A stretch of DNA of 64,000 nt from Poecilobothrus nobilitatus (Eukaryota; Arthropoda; Insecta; Diptera; Dolichopodidae): contig OX352774.1 in assembly GCA_947095535.1 (NCBI GenBank), positions 67,952,416-68,016,415 on the forward strand, in the 5' to 3' direction. This document shows, one piece after another, positions 34,905 through 49,400 of the stretch (positions within the stretch are counted from its first letter, which is position 1; every line of letters starts with the position of its first letter). Made by a program: the position numbers and the translations under genes. The notes below the pieces were generated by a model. It did not search any database. It was not told the DNA's origin and saw nothing but the letters and a program-made list of their open reading frames with translations.

Positions 34905-35576
34905 AAAACACAAGAAATAATACCCCGCTCAGCATCAACAATAGAAATATAGAAGAGCTCTTAGAATTTAACTACTACAGATGGAGGCACTGTTACTACA
35001 TATGGAAGCACTGAAAGAGATATAGAAAACCGTCTAAAGCTAGCGAGAATGGAATTCGGAAGACCATGGGGCATATTAAAACAACCTCATATAGCCAGGG
35101 GTGCAAAATGAAGAATATTTGAAGCTTGCGTAAAATCGGTACTCTTATATGGCAGCGAAACATTGCTGGTAAAAAAATCTTACTTAAATAAAATCCAAAT
35201 CTTCATTAATAACTGCCTACGAATAATATGCAAAATATTCTGGCCCAGAAGCATTAGAAACGCAGAACTCTGGAAAATAACAAGACAAAAGCCCATAAAT
35301 AGACAGATAAAGAAAAGAAAATGGAAGTGGGTGGGACACACCCTCAGAAGTCCATCAAACAATATCGCATGGCAAGTTCTGGAGTGGAACCCACAGGGTA
35401 AAAGAAAAGTAGGCAGATCGCATGCAACATGGCGTATATCAATTTAGAAAGAAGCAGAAAACAGTGGCAAATCATGGTCAAAAACTAAACAACTGGTTCA
35501 AAATAGAGTCGGATTCCAAAGCTTTATGAAAGCCCTATGGACCCAAGGGGAGTAGAATAAGGAAGGAAAAAAAACA
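34905..35576 (+). pseudogene. LINE ORF2 C-terminal fragment (best preserved in window)
   Basis: An almost continuous reading frame, shifted once or twice early and broken by isolated stops. It reads ERDIENRLKLARMEFGRPWG, then a stop, then RIFEACVKSVLLYGSETLLV (about 35110-35172), CLRIICKIFWPRSIRNAELW, KRKWKWVGHTLR, LEWNPQGKRKVGRS and ATWRISI, and finally a segment like QNRVGFQSFMKAL to about 35555. YGSETL, KWxWVGHTLR and GKRxVGRPxxTWR are classic C-terminal motifs of animal non-LTR retrotransposon proteins. The catalytic FADD region is absent, so it is 5'-truncated. The clade is not assigned; RTE- or CR1-like is possible. Confidence 0.85.
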
Positions 35577-37390
35577 TGAAAAATGGAAGTAAAATTGTAA
35601 ATAAATATATAGAAGAAAATGAAAACAAATTGAAAATTGAATCAGTACAAATTGTATTTACTCTTTAATACAAAATTATGTTTATCTTATTTTAATATTT
35701 TATTTTTAATAATAAATGTTTTAATGTTTTACTTTTAACAATAAATTTTTTATACATTTTTGTTCTTGTCACGATATGATATAGTTTTTCAAATACAACA
35801 AAATTCAAAAACTTTTTAACAAAATTAAAACTAAAATTGAAAAAAACCATATTTTCAAATATGTATATCACAGATTCTGCTTAACATTTTTTCAATCTAA
35901 AAATACCAAACGACAGTATATTTTTTTAGCTTTATAAATCATTTTAAAAATAATACATTTTTTTTTTTGAAATTTAGTAAATCCCTTGTATGAAAACAAA
36001 AATTTCCAAGATTTTGCTCAATTTATATCTGCGGAACACTTTTAGATAACGCTGTTTAAGAGCTATTAAAGGTCATAAACTGAAAATTTGTTGCGTTTAC
36101 CTATGTACATTTTTTTTTAAAGTAAAATCGAAAAAATTTTATTTTATAGAAAAAATATGTATAAATAAATAAATAATATATATATATATACATAAATTTT
36201 CAAACTATCTATATTTATGTAATGAATATACATAAAAGTTCAAATAAAATTAATTTAAATTATTTTAAATTCACGAAAATTTTAATTTTTTCAATCTATT
36301 CCCTTAATAAAAATCTGATCGAAAAATAAATTTTTTTTTAAAAATTTCCTTTTAAAAAAATTTTTTTTTAACCTTCATCCTTTTTTCATTTCATTTTTAT
36401 TTGTTTCGTTTTTTTATTTGTTTTTTAATACCAAAAAAAAAAAAAAAAGTTCTAAACAATATTACGTCACATACGATTTTTACTATAAAATTTTTTTTTT
36501 TTTTTTTGATTACTTTAAAATAACAACAAAATTTTTGTTTACAATTTTATAAAATCATCTGTTTCAGCTGATTCAATCTCATCATTTTCCTTCTTCTATC
36601 TCACTTTTTAAACTCAATATTTACCAATATTTCAAAATTTTCAAAATAAAAAATACTTTAAAATTTTTTTTTTTTTGTTTTAAATTTTTTAAATTCTCTT
36701 TTTCTAAATTTTATATCGAATTCCTTTTATTTTATTCTATTATAAAACTTTTATACACATATATATATACAAAAAAAAAGGGATACATATAATATATGTA
36801 TAGAAATATATTGTATTTACAATAAATTTTATATGGTTTTATATGCGAAAAAATTTATGCGTTCTTTTAATTTTTTGTTTTTTTTTTTTTTGTTATTTGA
36901 AATTCTTCTGAAATTTAGAATTTAATTTCACGCTTAATACTACAATATAATAATATTAATATATGTACATTCATTCATACATATATATATTATATACATA
37001 TATTTAATAAAAATATATGAATATAAAAGAAAATACAGTCCTGTAAAGGATTTTTGTTTTTTTTTTATTTTTTCTTTCTTTTCTCTTTATTTTGCCACGA
37101 GAAAAACGTGTGCACATAGATACATATATATAGTTACATGCATATAATATAAAATATATACAATATATGAGTATGCGTTTAATAAATATCTAGCAAAATT
37201 TAAGTAAAATAAAATATTTTAAAAATTGTTTTTGATATTATATGTAGGTATAATTTTCTATGTCAGTTATTTGGAATTTTTTTTTTTTTTTTTGGTTTTT
37301 ATTTCTAATAAAACAAAATGTTTTTTTTTTTTTTTCTAAAAGTAAAATAAAAAAAAAGTTTTTTTTTATTTGAAATGTTAACAAAAAAAA
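35577..37390. other. AT-rich background, no gene seen
   Basis: Poly-A/T and TA tracts throughout, with no readable frame. Confidence 0.55.
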
Positions 37391-37411
37391 TAATAATAAT
37401 AATAATAATAA
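37391..37411. repeat. (TAA)7 microsatellite
   Basis: Seven TAA units between poly-A stretches. Confidence 0.9.
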
Positions 37412-38279
37412 ACAAGAAAAGTATAGTAGAAGATCCTGCGCACAATTTTTACCGGCACTAAAAAGTCAGTCAACCAGTCAGCTCTGTACATATTTAGGAA
37501 ATTATATCGTTCAAATATTCCATTCATTCATTCACTTTATTTATGTATGTATGAATGTATATATATAATATATATATATATAACGGTCAAGGAATGGTCA
37601 AGGTTTATATTGTATTGTAATATGAAAGTATATATATTTTTGTATTTATTTATGTACATATGTATGTGTTTCTCTAACTAAATATAATTTCTAAAATACT
37701 CAATTGAGAACACTTTTACTTTCATTTTTATTATTGTTATTTTTTTTGTTTTTTTAGTTCAAATGTTAGTTGAAAAAATAAATTTTTTTTTTTATAAGTA
37801 TTGTATATTTTGTATTTACCTTTACCGTGTTGAGTTTTTTGTTTTTTTTTTTTATGTTTATTTTGTATTTTGTATTTTGTATTTTTTTTTTTGATATATG
37901 AGAATATTTTTTCAACACATGTGTACATATAGGATATTCTTTTCTTTATATCAAATTGATATTGTTGCTTATTGTAACATATAAAGATACTAGGCCAGGT
38001 GAATAACTAAAATTTTCAAATGACATTTTCAATATTTCATATGGAGGGAAAAAAATTATAATTACATATTAAATGCTTAATATTTGGATAGTAATATTTA
38101 ATATTATAATAAAATATTGTAAAAGTAATAATTATATTATGTGTAATTATTCCTTCTTTTAAGTATTTTTGAATATAGGATTTCATTCTTTAAGAAGATT
38201 TGAGCGACAAATCAATGAATGTTTGAAATTAATGATGAATTTAAAGCAACACTTTATAAAAACTGTAATGCTAATTCCC
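37412..38279. other. AT-rich background, no gene seen
   Basis: Contains TTTTGTATTTTGTATTTTGT repeats near 37860-37885. No gene. Confidence 0.5.
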
Positions 38280-38470
38280 AAACAGTGTTCAAATATTTTA
38301 TATTTATTTATTTATATTAATATTAATATTACATATCATATAGAATAATGCAATATTACTAAACCATCGGTCACTAATTTTTCTTTCAATTAAGAAAAAC
38401 CTGTGCCGAATTAAACACTGCATTTCCTTGGTTAATATACCATCTGTGACAACCACATAGTTATTGAGAC
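38280..38470. repeat. Diverged dispersed repeat, copy 1 (partner at 40850)
   Basis: GAATAATGCAATATTACTAA at about 38344-38363 matches 40898-40917 with one difference. Flanking AT-rich sequence and a later GAGACCCC versus AAGACCCC block follow in the same order. The minus strand gives a short frame with ECLIRHRFFLIER-like residues (about 38370-38420), which is too little to name a family. Confidence 0.35.
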
Positions 38471-40520
38471 CCCAATTCATATATTATCTACAATCGTTTT
38501 TTATTTTTTCATTTTTTTTTTTCTTTATTAAACTATTGGTTTTTTTTGTTTTTTTGCAGGTTATAAGCAAAAACATTTGTAAAAAAGGTTTTTTTTTATA
38601 ATTAAAGTTTAATATTTGAAAATTTTATGTTAAATTATAATTCTGATTGTTTTTATTATTTTTTTTTATATGTATATATTGGTAACGTGATTAGTTTCAA
38701 TTAAATTTATTTTGTAATTAGAAAAAATGACAAAAAATCATTGTTAAATCTTTGTGTGATAAATTTAGCACTTAAATATACATTTTTTTAACGAAATTGC
38801 ATATCTGCAGGCGATTAAAAAAGTACCTGTTTTTTATTAATTTAATTATATTTAATTTTCATTTCTTAAAAGAAAAAAATAAATTTAGTTTCTCTCCTGG
38901 TATTAAAATAAATTCTGTTTTAATTTGCTCAATAAACTTTATTTTTTTTTTGTGTTTTTTTTATTTTAAAGAAAAACAAAAAACAAAACAAAAAAAAAAA
39001 CACTCTTCATTTTTATTAACAATATTTTCTAAACATCTTGGTTTACTGTTTTTAGCTACTACTATTACTTCTGTCATTTTCTTTTTATATATATATACAT
39101 ACTTCAACTTTAAAAATAAAAAGATATAATATAAGAATAAAAGGAAAAAAATGTGCGAAACAAACTTTAAGATTTCTCTTGACACTTGAAGAATACAATT
39201 ATCTATACTTATATGGTATAGATATGTGAATGTGTACATGTACATTTGAAATACAAAAATTTTAATAAGAAAAAGGATGCTACAAAACATAAGAAGTGAA
39301 GAGCTACAAAAATAAAATCAAAAAAATAAAAATAAAATAAAAGAGAACTCTAAGAATAATAATAAGAAATATTAAGGCTTTCTAAGTTTTTTGCTTTTAT
39401 TTTTGTTAATTTTCATTTTGTTGTAGTTTTTTTTTTGTTTTTTCCATTCTTCGAATATCCTTCTTTTTTAAAGCTTTCATTTTTGTTTAGAATATAATAT
39501 ATACATGTGTTCTGTTGCTATTTTATACTTTAAATATACAATTGTAAATGTACTAGAAATTCACATTTAGAATAGTAGGATATAAAGGATATGTGAATAT
39601 GTATTTGTGGTTTTATTGTTTCTAGTTTTTTCTTGTCAATGAAAAATGAAAGTGTTATTTCGATTGCTTTTTACTCTCTTTTTTTTGTAGTTTTTAATGT
39701 ATATACAGAATACAGATAATATATATATATATATATATGTATGTAGTACGTACATATATTTATATACGAGTCAAACAAAGCCAAAAAAAGAAAAATTGTA
39801 AAAATATATTATACTTACGTATTACCATATGTATGTTATAATTTCATATTCAAACTTGACTTTGTTGAAGTTTGTTGAAATAATTTGTATTTTTTTTTAT
39901 ATGTATGTATGTATATTAATTGTATACATTACGTATATATTCATACGTAACAAAGGCTATTGAAAAACGCAACTTTCTATATTATTCATGTTAGTAAATA
40001 TGTATATATACATATGTGAATCTATATTATACATTAATATTATTGCATATATATATATATATATATATATGTACATATATGTACATATTTATTTATAGTA
40101 AGGATGTGTGTAAATATAATAACTTTAAAATAAACAAATAAAAATGTGTATAGATATGGAAAAAAAATATACAATTTCTAAAATATTGATGCAAAAAGTG
40201 AAAGTTTTTATTTGCTTTTATTTTTTATTGTTTTTTATTTTTTTTTTGTCTTTATTTTTGTTGTTATGCTGGAAAAACAACGTGGTAAATTCAAAAATAT
40301 TACAATTTAGAAATGAGAGAAATTCCATTTTGTATATATATATAACAAACAAAACAAACAAAAAATATATATGTATATATAATTATAATTATAAGTTTAT
40401 ACACATGTATGTATACTATGTTTATATATATTTACATTTTTCTATTTATAGAGAGAAACGAATAATTTTCTTTTTTTTTTTCAAATGAGAGAGAAAAACG
40501 AAACCAGCAATTGTTATTTA

Positions 40521-40524
<4 letters not shown>
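38471..40524. other. AT-rich background, no gene seen
   Basis: Poly-A/T and many TATATA/TATGTATG tracts (39715-39740, 40045-40085). The open frames at 38797-39290 and 40144-40488 are homopolymer-derived. Confidence 0.55.

Positions 40525-40566
<42 letters not shown>
40525..40566. repeat. (AT)21 microsatellite
   Basis: 42 bases of uninterrupted AT dinucleotide. Confidence 0.95.
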
Positions 40567-40569
<3 letters not shown>

Positions 40570-40849
40570 GAAATACATATATTTTCAAATATTGTTTTTG
40601 TAAAATAAAGTATAAAATGTGAAAAATTAACCTAAGAGGGAAAGAAAGTTTATAGTTCTTCAATTTGACCGCATAAATCATTTTTATGTTATTTTATTTT
40701 ATTGTGCATTGTTGTTGTTGTTATTGCTATTATGGCTGTTTAAATTAAATTGTCTTCCGTATTTTATTTTATATTTTAGTTCCTGAAATTTTTTTTTTAT
40801 GTTAAAAGTTTTTTAACAGATTATTGCCAACAAACAAAACAATTACCAT

Positions 40850-41165
40850 CTAATTATAATTTTATTTATTTATTATAATATATATCACATTGATGGAATA
40901 ATGCAATATTTCTAAAACATGAGTTACTAAGGGCGTTCTGAGTGAAATACTATTATTAACTTATACAATACATTTATAATATTATTTATTTTGTTTATAT
41001 GTTATCTTATTATATATTTGCGCTATGGTCATACAAACGTATATACAAATAAATACATACAATTTTTTTCATTAATTCCCCTTCCAATTAAAAACAAATT
41101 ACTACTTGTGTAAACAAAATCATCAAGACCCCGTAAGACTCCGCATTCCACAAGGTCTTTAAATT
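40850..41165. repeat. Diverged dispersed repeat, copy 2 (partner at 38280)
   Basis: Shares the GAATAATGCAATATT block and the trailing CAAGACCCC block with 38280-38470, but is about 120 bases longer because of an AT-rich middle (40960-41070). A GTTGTTGTTGTTATTG tract lies just upstream at about 40710. Confidence 0.35.
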
Positions 41166-44100
41166 TACTATAACAAAAATTATTGCATATTTTTAGGTTT
41201 CTACAAATAAAAAAAATAAAATAGTTTTGGATTTTTTTTCTAAAACGTCGACAATTTGACGATCATGTATTGATGACGTTTACTTTTACATACTTTACCA
41301 TCAAAGATTTTAGTATCTTATTTGCAATTCCTTTTTTTAACGTTTTAATAAGCTCAAATTTTTTTTTTTAATTAATTAAAATAATTAATGTAAAACCAAA
41401 ATAATTATAATTTAACTTTAATAAAATAATTTAATATCGCTCATTTTGAATTGAAATTATTTCTTTTTGAAGAAAAAAAAAATAAATAAAAATGACGTTA
41501 TATTAGTGTTGTTAATGATATTTGACAATCAAAATGTTTTAAAAAATTTTGACAGACGTAAATGATTTTTTTTTTTGAATCAACGTCGTGTTTTTAAAAT
41601 TTTATGAAAATACCTATTTAATTCATTTTCATTCGTGTGTTTTTTAAAATGATATAGTAATATTTTTATTTAATTTAATTAATACCATTTGTACAATTTC
41701 ATTAATTATTTTATAGATATAATTTTATTACATTTTATATAATTTAATTTCAATTTTTTTTACAACCTATATTTATTCTTTTATTAAAACTTTCTAAACA
41801 AATTTTCATCTTTTTTAGGTTATTCGACATTGTTTCTTATGTTTATACATATACATATGTATATATACTATATATTTTGTTATCATATTTATTTTTAAAT
41901 GATTTATATCGGTCGGTAAATTGTTATATAGGGCGAATTATATTCAGTTTTTTAATTTTAAATTCATTATGTTTGTGATTGTGACAGAATACAATATCAG
42001 TCGAAATTCCATGACAGCTGAGGAAGAAATTTTACATTTAAACGTATCTTGGGGCTTATAATATAACAATAACCTATGAATATCATAACATCTATTATCA
42101 AGCTAAGAATTAATTTTTTATGTTTACATTTATCATTTGTTTTGTATCTGCTGTTATAAGTAACAGTATGTAATTTAAACTTTCACGCTTGACATTTAGT
42201 CATTTTGGTACATACTATAGTATTTGTCAAAATGGTGTGATTTTTTATATTAGTATAATCCTAATATTAAAATTAACCTTTTGGATTCTCATAAAGATGC
42301 AGATTTTTAATTAAAAGCATAGCTGAGTAATTTTAAAAAGAAAATTTAAAAACCAGAACTTTTTTTTTCTTTTGAAGGTTTTCAAGAAAAAAAAACAATT
42401 TGTTAAAGTTAGGTTTTCTTATTTTAAGGCTTGGCTAAGCTAAGACTGGAAGCTACTTGTTACAAACATTGTATTGGAAACATTTAAAAAAAAAAATCTA
42501 TTAAATTTTTGATCATATTTAATGTTGTATGACAATCAATCTCCAAGAAGTAAAACAAAAATTTTGTTAAATCAAAAAATGCTTTGAAAAAAAAAAAAAA
42601 CATTAAGGACTGTAAAAAATTCAGTATCAGTACAACGACAGAGAACAAAGCGATAATAAAAGCGATTAAAGTATGATAGTGAAAAAAAATGAAAATATAA
42701 CAAAAATATGACAAAAAGAAAAATCGACCTAAAAAAAAAGGAATTGAAGACATTTAGGGCGGTTGGTTAATTTTTTTTTTTTTATCTTATTATACTTGGG
42801 GGTTTTAAATTTTATAAAAGAAATTTTCATTAAAAAAAAAAACATTCTTTTTAATTAAAAAATTTTCCAACAAAAAAAAAAAAAATTATAATGAAATTGC
42901 AAAAGAAGAATTACTTATCATAAAACGTGAAGGGAAAATATAAAAACCTGAAAAAATTTTTAAATTAACTTTTTTCTCTACTCAATCTTTTTTTTTTTTG
43001 TGTTGTGTTGTCTTGCTTTTTTTTTCATTAAATTTTTTTGTTTTTGCGTAAATTAAGATTTTTTACAGAAAAAAAAAAAAAAAATTTATTACAATAATTT
43101 TTCTAAAAAGTCCCAAAAAGAATTATTAATTTTAACCTTAAAAAAGGTTTTTTTTCTCATGTTATGGGTTTTTTTGTTTTTTTGCTATTGAAAATAATAT
43201 TTTTTTTTATATCACTACTTCTCAAAATGTTGGATGTTTTTGTTTATCAAATGTAATAATATTTGGCTATAACGGCCAATTAAAATATTTGTTTTTAATT
43301 GTTCTTTTGTATTTTTGAATATTTTATGTGACAATTTTCTTATAAGTCATAATTTTAAATCATATGATGTATATATATGTTCTATCAATAAACAATAATT
43401 TTGTTTTTTTATCTATTTCAAAGAAATAGTTGTTTAAAACAGCTGTTTGCCATTCCAACCACAACTATTTTCACGTCTTGTGAGCATATAATAAGGTGCA
43501 AAAAATTTGTTATATTTGCAGTGTTGGCAATATTTAATTTTAGTTATAACATTTCTTACAAGTATTCTGAATATGATGCTATTGCGGCTATCAGTGATTT
43601 CTCAAAATGTCATAGTAAAGAAAGTAAAGTTTAAATTTATATGAATGATGTATTCTTAATTTTAATAAAATAAGATATCAAAGCTTTTATATATATGTTG
43701 CATTGTAAATTTAATTTTTTAGGGTTTTTTAGGTAATTAAGATTTTTAGGGTTTGGTTTATTTTTTAAAGAAACAGTAATAACAATTTGAAAAGTGTTTG
43801 TCTATACTTAAAATCTTACCACTATTCTCGTTCTATTATGGTCTTAATTATTGATTTTTCTAAAATATTATAGTTTTAAATCACTGTTATATTAATAATT
43901 TTTGATATAGAGCATTAAAATTTCTTCTGGGATAGAAAAACTGTAGTGTTCTTTACAGGGATAGTATTTGTGTTAGTGAAAGTTTCCATTAACAATTTTT
44001 TTTACTTTTGTGTATTTTTGAACTTTCATGAATTATAAAATATTTTTTTTCTTTTGGTTTTTTTTTTTTTTTTTTTTGTTTTATTTTTATTACAACTCAT

Positions 44101-46228
44101 CACAAAAAGTGGCTGGATTGTTCTTTAGAAGAAAACATATAAAGTAAAAGCAAACTTGTACACGGCAGAGCAAAATTTTCAAAGCCTTAATTTAATCTAC
44201 TTGTAGTTATATTAAAATAAAAACTCAAAAAAAAAAAAACAAAAAAAAAAAATGGAAAAAATAAAACACAAAATTTTTTTTATTTTCCTTTTGTTTTTAC
44301 ACCATCATTTTGAACATCTTGCAATTTAATGCCTATACCTTTCGTTTTTCTTCTCTACTTTCTTTTTTGAAACTAGTAAAATATTCTCATACCACCCATA
44401 TTTCTAAACAAAAAAAAAAAAAAAAGGATATCAACCATACAATAATACCGTATATATACAAAGCATATACACTTGCATAAATATTAAATAGTTTAAGCCA
44501 ATATTCTTTTTATACAAAAAACATATCACACAAACTTATATATATGTACAATTTATAATACGTAAATGAAAAATAAAAAAAAAAAATAAAAATTCTCATT
44601 ACAAAAGACGAAAACTAGTATAAATTTGGAAATAGGCAGTTGTTGGCAGAGCAAAATGGTGAAAATCAACTAAAATTCTCCATCCAATTTTTTTTTTCTT
44701 GCTGTAAATTTCTAAATTTCTCATTAGAAAAAAAGGTCTTAAGAAAAACCAAAACAAAAAGCAAAAAATTATGCTTTAAATTTTTTTTTTTTTTTTATTC
44801 TAATAAAACATATATAGAAAAAAAGAAAAAAGTAAAACAAAAATGACAACAAAAAAATTGAGAAAAATTGTAAAAGTAGAAAAAAATGTTTATTTTTTTT
44901 TGTTTTTTTTTTTTCATTTTCATTTTCACTTGAAAAAGAAAAAACAAAAAATGAAAATTATAAAAATTGGGTGGACAAAAGGGAAAAAAAAATATCCCCT
45001 CTCTAATTTCTTTTTTTTTTCCGTTTTGAATTTGAATCCTGTTTTGTTTTGTTTTCAGTTTCCATTCATAAATTTTTAATATCGTTTATAACAACCATAA
45101 TTCTATATTTGTTACAATCATTTCAATCAAGATAAAAATTCAAACGATTGCAGATGTATAATAAAAGGGTCTAGAACAAATTTCAAAAGTAAGTGTCATA
45201 ATGATAAAAAAAAAGTTGAAACTGTTTTTTTAATAGTAGTACAACATTTTTTATGTTCACATGTTTTCTATTTTTCTGAACAGTATATTAAATTCATAAT
45301 ATGCCATTTTGTCAGTAAAAATATTTTTAAATGTTGATCAAAATATTCTTTTGTAACTAAAAATTTTTATTTAATAAGTCAAAACTTATTAAATTTATTA
45401 AACATTTATTTTCCCGTAAAAATAATTTTCTTTGTACAAATTGTTATATTAAACATTTTAAACATTATTTTCATTTTTATGATTAGTATTAATTGGAAAT
45501 GTACTGCAGTATATATTTGAAAAAAATTATTTATTAATAAAAAATATGTTTGTTTCGGTAAAATTAATATTAGCAGAAACAGAAACATAAATTTTTTTAA
45601 TCTAAAATGAGATTAACTATGAAATTGGAATTTAACAAAAAAAATTAGAATTGTTACTGGTTTATTTCGAATTACGCGAAGTTGTGTATTTCGTTTTTTA
45701 ATTTTATAATTTGGATTATTTTAAATGTAAAAGAAAAAATATTTTGCTGTAATAAAACATTTAATCTCTTAGTTTATGGTAATTTAAATTGGTGAATAAA
45801 AGTTAAAACTACAAAAAAATTTTTTTTAAATCAAAAACAAAATAAAATTATTTTATTTTATTTTTTTTCTTTATATTAGGATCATTGTTTTACGGAAAAT
45901 TTTAATTGATCTTATTAATTCGCAGAAGATTTTATGAAAATTTGCCTTAAGTAATAAGATATGGTGAATGCTTAAATTGGGCTTTGTTTAGGAAAATTAG
46001 TACTACAATGCCTACTAAAGAGTTCATTATAGTAGAAATGAACGAAACAAATCCCAAATAATTTAAAACTACAAGTTTAAATTTGTTTTTTTTTAAATAT
46101 TTTATCAAATTTTTTTTTATTTTTTTAATTTAAATGGAACCCTTTTATGATTTTATGCATTAAAGTCGATGAAAGAAATAAAAATATTTTTTTTTTTTGA
46201 ATTGTAAAAGAATCATAAAGATCGATAC
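41166..46228. other. AT-rich background, no gene seen
   Basis: Long AT-rich stretch with heavy poly-A/T at 42360-43200 and 44040-45060. The frame at 43401-43634 has a more mixed composition (CKKFVIFAVLAIFNFSYN) but no recognisable domain. All other frames are homopolymer artefacts. Confidence 0.5.
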
Positions 46229-46441
46229 TTAATATCTAGATATATTTTTAATATTATTTATAAAGAATTTTACTCGAAAATTTAAATATTGCGGGCTAAG
46301 AAGATCTATCCAAATTGTTACAGGTGTGATTATTCGACTATGTTCAATTTGACTATTCAACACTATATGTTCAAGTTGACTTTTCTGTTCCAAGATTCGG
46401 TGTCTTAGTGGGTTTTTTTGATTAGATGTCAGCAGAATCAT
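46229..46441 (-). other. Coding-like 70-residue frame, unknown
   Basis: The minus strand reads MILLTSNQKNPLRHRILEQK, continues QLEHIVLNSQIEHSRIITPV and ends WIDLLSPQYLNFRVKFF plus a short tail. Codon and residue use is balanced, with H, R, Q, P and E well represented, unlike the AT-driven frames around it. Roughly 46285-46435 is visibly less AT-rich. I do not recognise it. A transposon ORF fragment is the likeliest source; a host exon cannot be excluded. Confidence 0.3.
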
Positions 46442-49400
46442 ACAGTATTTGAATTTATTAAAGCAAAATGAAAATTGTTACTAACATTTCAACAGTAAAC
46501 AACTTTTTTTAATTAACCCATATTATTTTCATTCATTTTTAACGACTGTACTTATAGTTTTAATAAGTTTTCGAACTATTACATAGACATTATTTTTTCG
46601 TATTTAACACATTGAATTTGTCTATTTGATATTTGAATTATTCTCACTATATATGTCATGCAAATAAATGAATCCTATAGGTAACTGTAATAACGTTAAT
46701 TAATTCTTACTCATCTGTTTTTATATATATTAATTTTTTTTTTTTCTATTTATTTTAACAATATGTATGTTTTTATGTGTTCATTATTTAGAAAAAGATG
46801 AACGTCCCGAAATTTTTCATTTTCTTTTATTAAAACATCCCCCCACTTTTACCAGTTATACCATTGACTTCTTTAATCTGACTCTTTATACAGAAAAACA
46901 AAAAAAAAAAAAACATAAAAATTGTGGAAAATGAAAAATAGAAAAAAAAAAAAACAGAATATAAAAAAAAAAACACAACATAAAAGAAAATTAAAAAGAA
47001 AATGAAAAAAAAAAAAATCTTTTGAACAAACAAACGCAAGTGAGGAAAAGGACGAAAAAAAAAATTTCAAAAAAAAAATTTATTTTCTCTTTTTATTTTT
47101 CATATGGCAAGTAAGGAACCATAGAAGTGCGTTTTTTCTTACTGCTATTTTTTTTTGTTTCTATTTTTATCATACGTCAATCCTTGCCGCTGCTACTGCT
47201 GCTGTTGCTGATATCCTTACGAGTGTCTTCAAATTAAAAAAAAAAAAAATTTTTTTATTTTTCGGTTCAGAAAAAAAAAATAAAAATAAAAATAAAATTA
47301 GAAAAGTAAAATAATAATAAAGTATAGAAAAGAAAAAACATCGAATAAGTGAAAGGATATTTCTTGTATGGTATTAGAAAAAGGGCGAAGGATGTATTAT
47401 ATTATAGGTTTATATTTTTATGTTTCAAATAATGTAAATATATGTATATACACACATATACTTGTTGTTATACTGTATATTAACAAATGAATTTTTTTCT
47501 TTTGTAGATGTTACTGCCCTTTTTAAAAAGAAAAATGCACTAAGAAAAATTAATCAGTTTCTATTACGAAAAAATTATAATAATTACAAAATATATATAA
47601 AGTAACGAAAATGAATTAATATATCCTTTAAATAACTTTAAAAAGATCAAAAATTTATAAAAAAAAAAATATCCGGGCAAACTATCTATCTCATAAATTT
47701 CTCACAATCTAGAATAAAAATCCATAGTAATTAATATAATGACCAAAATATTAATGACATAGCAAATAATATTGTTGTTCATTATGAATCAAATGCTGAT
47801 GTCTGCAATAGGAGAGTACAAAGTAACTCTTTCGATTCTATGACTGATTTTACTGTATAGACTTTTCTAATTTTTCTTGATGTTATTGATCTTCGGCTTG
47901 GCTAAAAACATTTTATAACACCGATTTTTTTAAATTTCTTTCGAAAATTAATGATTCTGTTGTATGCAAAATCTCACTTCCGGTTATGAGATTATATTAA
48001 TCAAAATTACATAGGGATATTATTGGGGTCATGAAACAAATAAATATATTGTATTTTATAAAGTATATTAACATTATTTTTTTTTTTTCATTTTTAATAT
48101 TTTTGATATTGTATATGTATATTTGATATGATAGCCACCATATTAAATTATTGGACTTTTTAATAATCAAACAGTCTGTTTTCTAAATTCTAACTAAGTT
48201 TTTAATTTAACTTAATACAAACTCCTGTATATTAAAGAGCTCTGAATTTATCGTTATACATATAAATACATATAAGATTTCAAAATTGATATTTTCGAAT
48301 TAACGGACGGATTCTAAATATTACATTTTATTAAAAATTTTTAAATCGAATAAAGAAATGCCTATTCTTAAAAAATAATTAATCAATTTATTAAATTATT
48401 TAGTTTTGTTTTTTCGTAGTGTAAGTTTTAAAATAAAACGAACATTTGTCATGAAAATCTTAAAACTTTTTTTCATTTTCTATTTTTTCCTTCTTTTTGT
48501 TTTTTTATTTTAACCAAAATAAAAACAAAATAAAAAAAAATAGAAAAAAAAAACAAAAAACTTTTTTTTTTCCTTTGTGGGGTTTTAATTTTGCAGGACA
48601 TTTGAAAATGGTTAGTTATTGGAGGCATCAAAAAATATAAAGGACGAAAAAAAATATTTTCTAATTTTTTTTTTTTTTTTTAGTAAAAATGAAAATAAAA
48701 ACAAAATAAATTACTTACACAGTGTCAAATTATATTTGTTACAATCATATACATTATACATACTTATATTCTTTTTGATATATATCTATATATCAATATA
48801 TATAATATTGTTATTATTAAACAGACCAGGCTAAAATTTATTTTTATTTTTGTTTCTTTGTTTAAAAAAGAAAAAAAAAAGAGAAAAAAAAAGATATGTA
48901 GATATGAGCATAAAATGAAAGTGTAAATAGTTAAAATTGCGTACGATGAAATCAATATGTATTAATATTTATATATATTATGTATATGTACACGTCTATA
49001 AAACAAAAATAATTTTACAAATGGTGAAAATTATTTTCAAAATATTGTACATACATATGCATAAATATAAATATGAATATTTCTTAAATTTCATATATTA
49101 TATTACAGTAAAATCACAATTAAATAAACTAAACTATATAATTTTAAATTCATAGGCCATAGATACGGCCTATAGATACGGTTTGATCATAACAAACAAT
49201 AAAAAATTTTATTTCTGAAGATAAAAATAAAAGTAAATTTTGAAATTAAATTAAAAGATTTAATTAGAATGTTTTACTTATGTCTCAATTTTACATATTT
49301 TTTTGGAAGAAAAAAAATTGCAAACCATTCTGGAAGAAATTCTTGGCGTATAGATGTAATTTTATAGACGCAATAATCAAATATGCTATAAACATCTTAT

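Noticed and set aside
40144..40488. 114-residue plus-strand frame, among the longest in the window
   Set aside because: Almost entirely I, F, Y, K and N from AT-rich low-complexity DNA with TATATA and poly-T; no motif.
42190..42245. Similarity to the 20606/26655 repeat (TTTGTCAAAATGG)
   Set aside because: Only about a dozen bases agree, which is not above chance in this composition.
48580..48615. Possible 14-base microexon between TTTTAATTTTGCAG and GTTAGT
   Set aside because: Acceptor and donor-like strings are frequent by chance in this composition, and there is no coding context.
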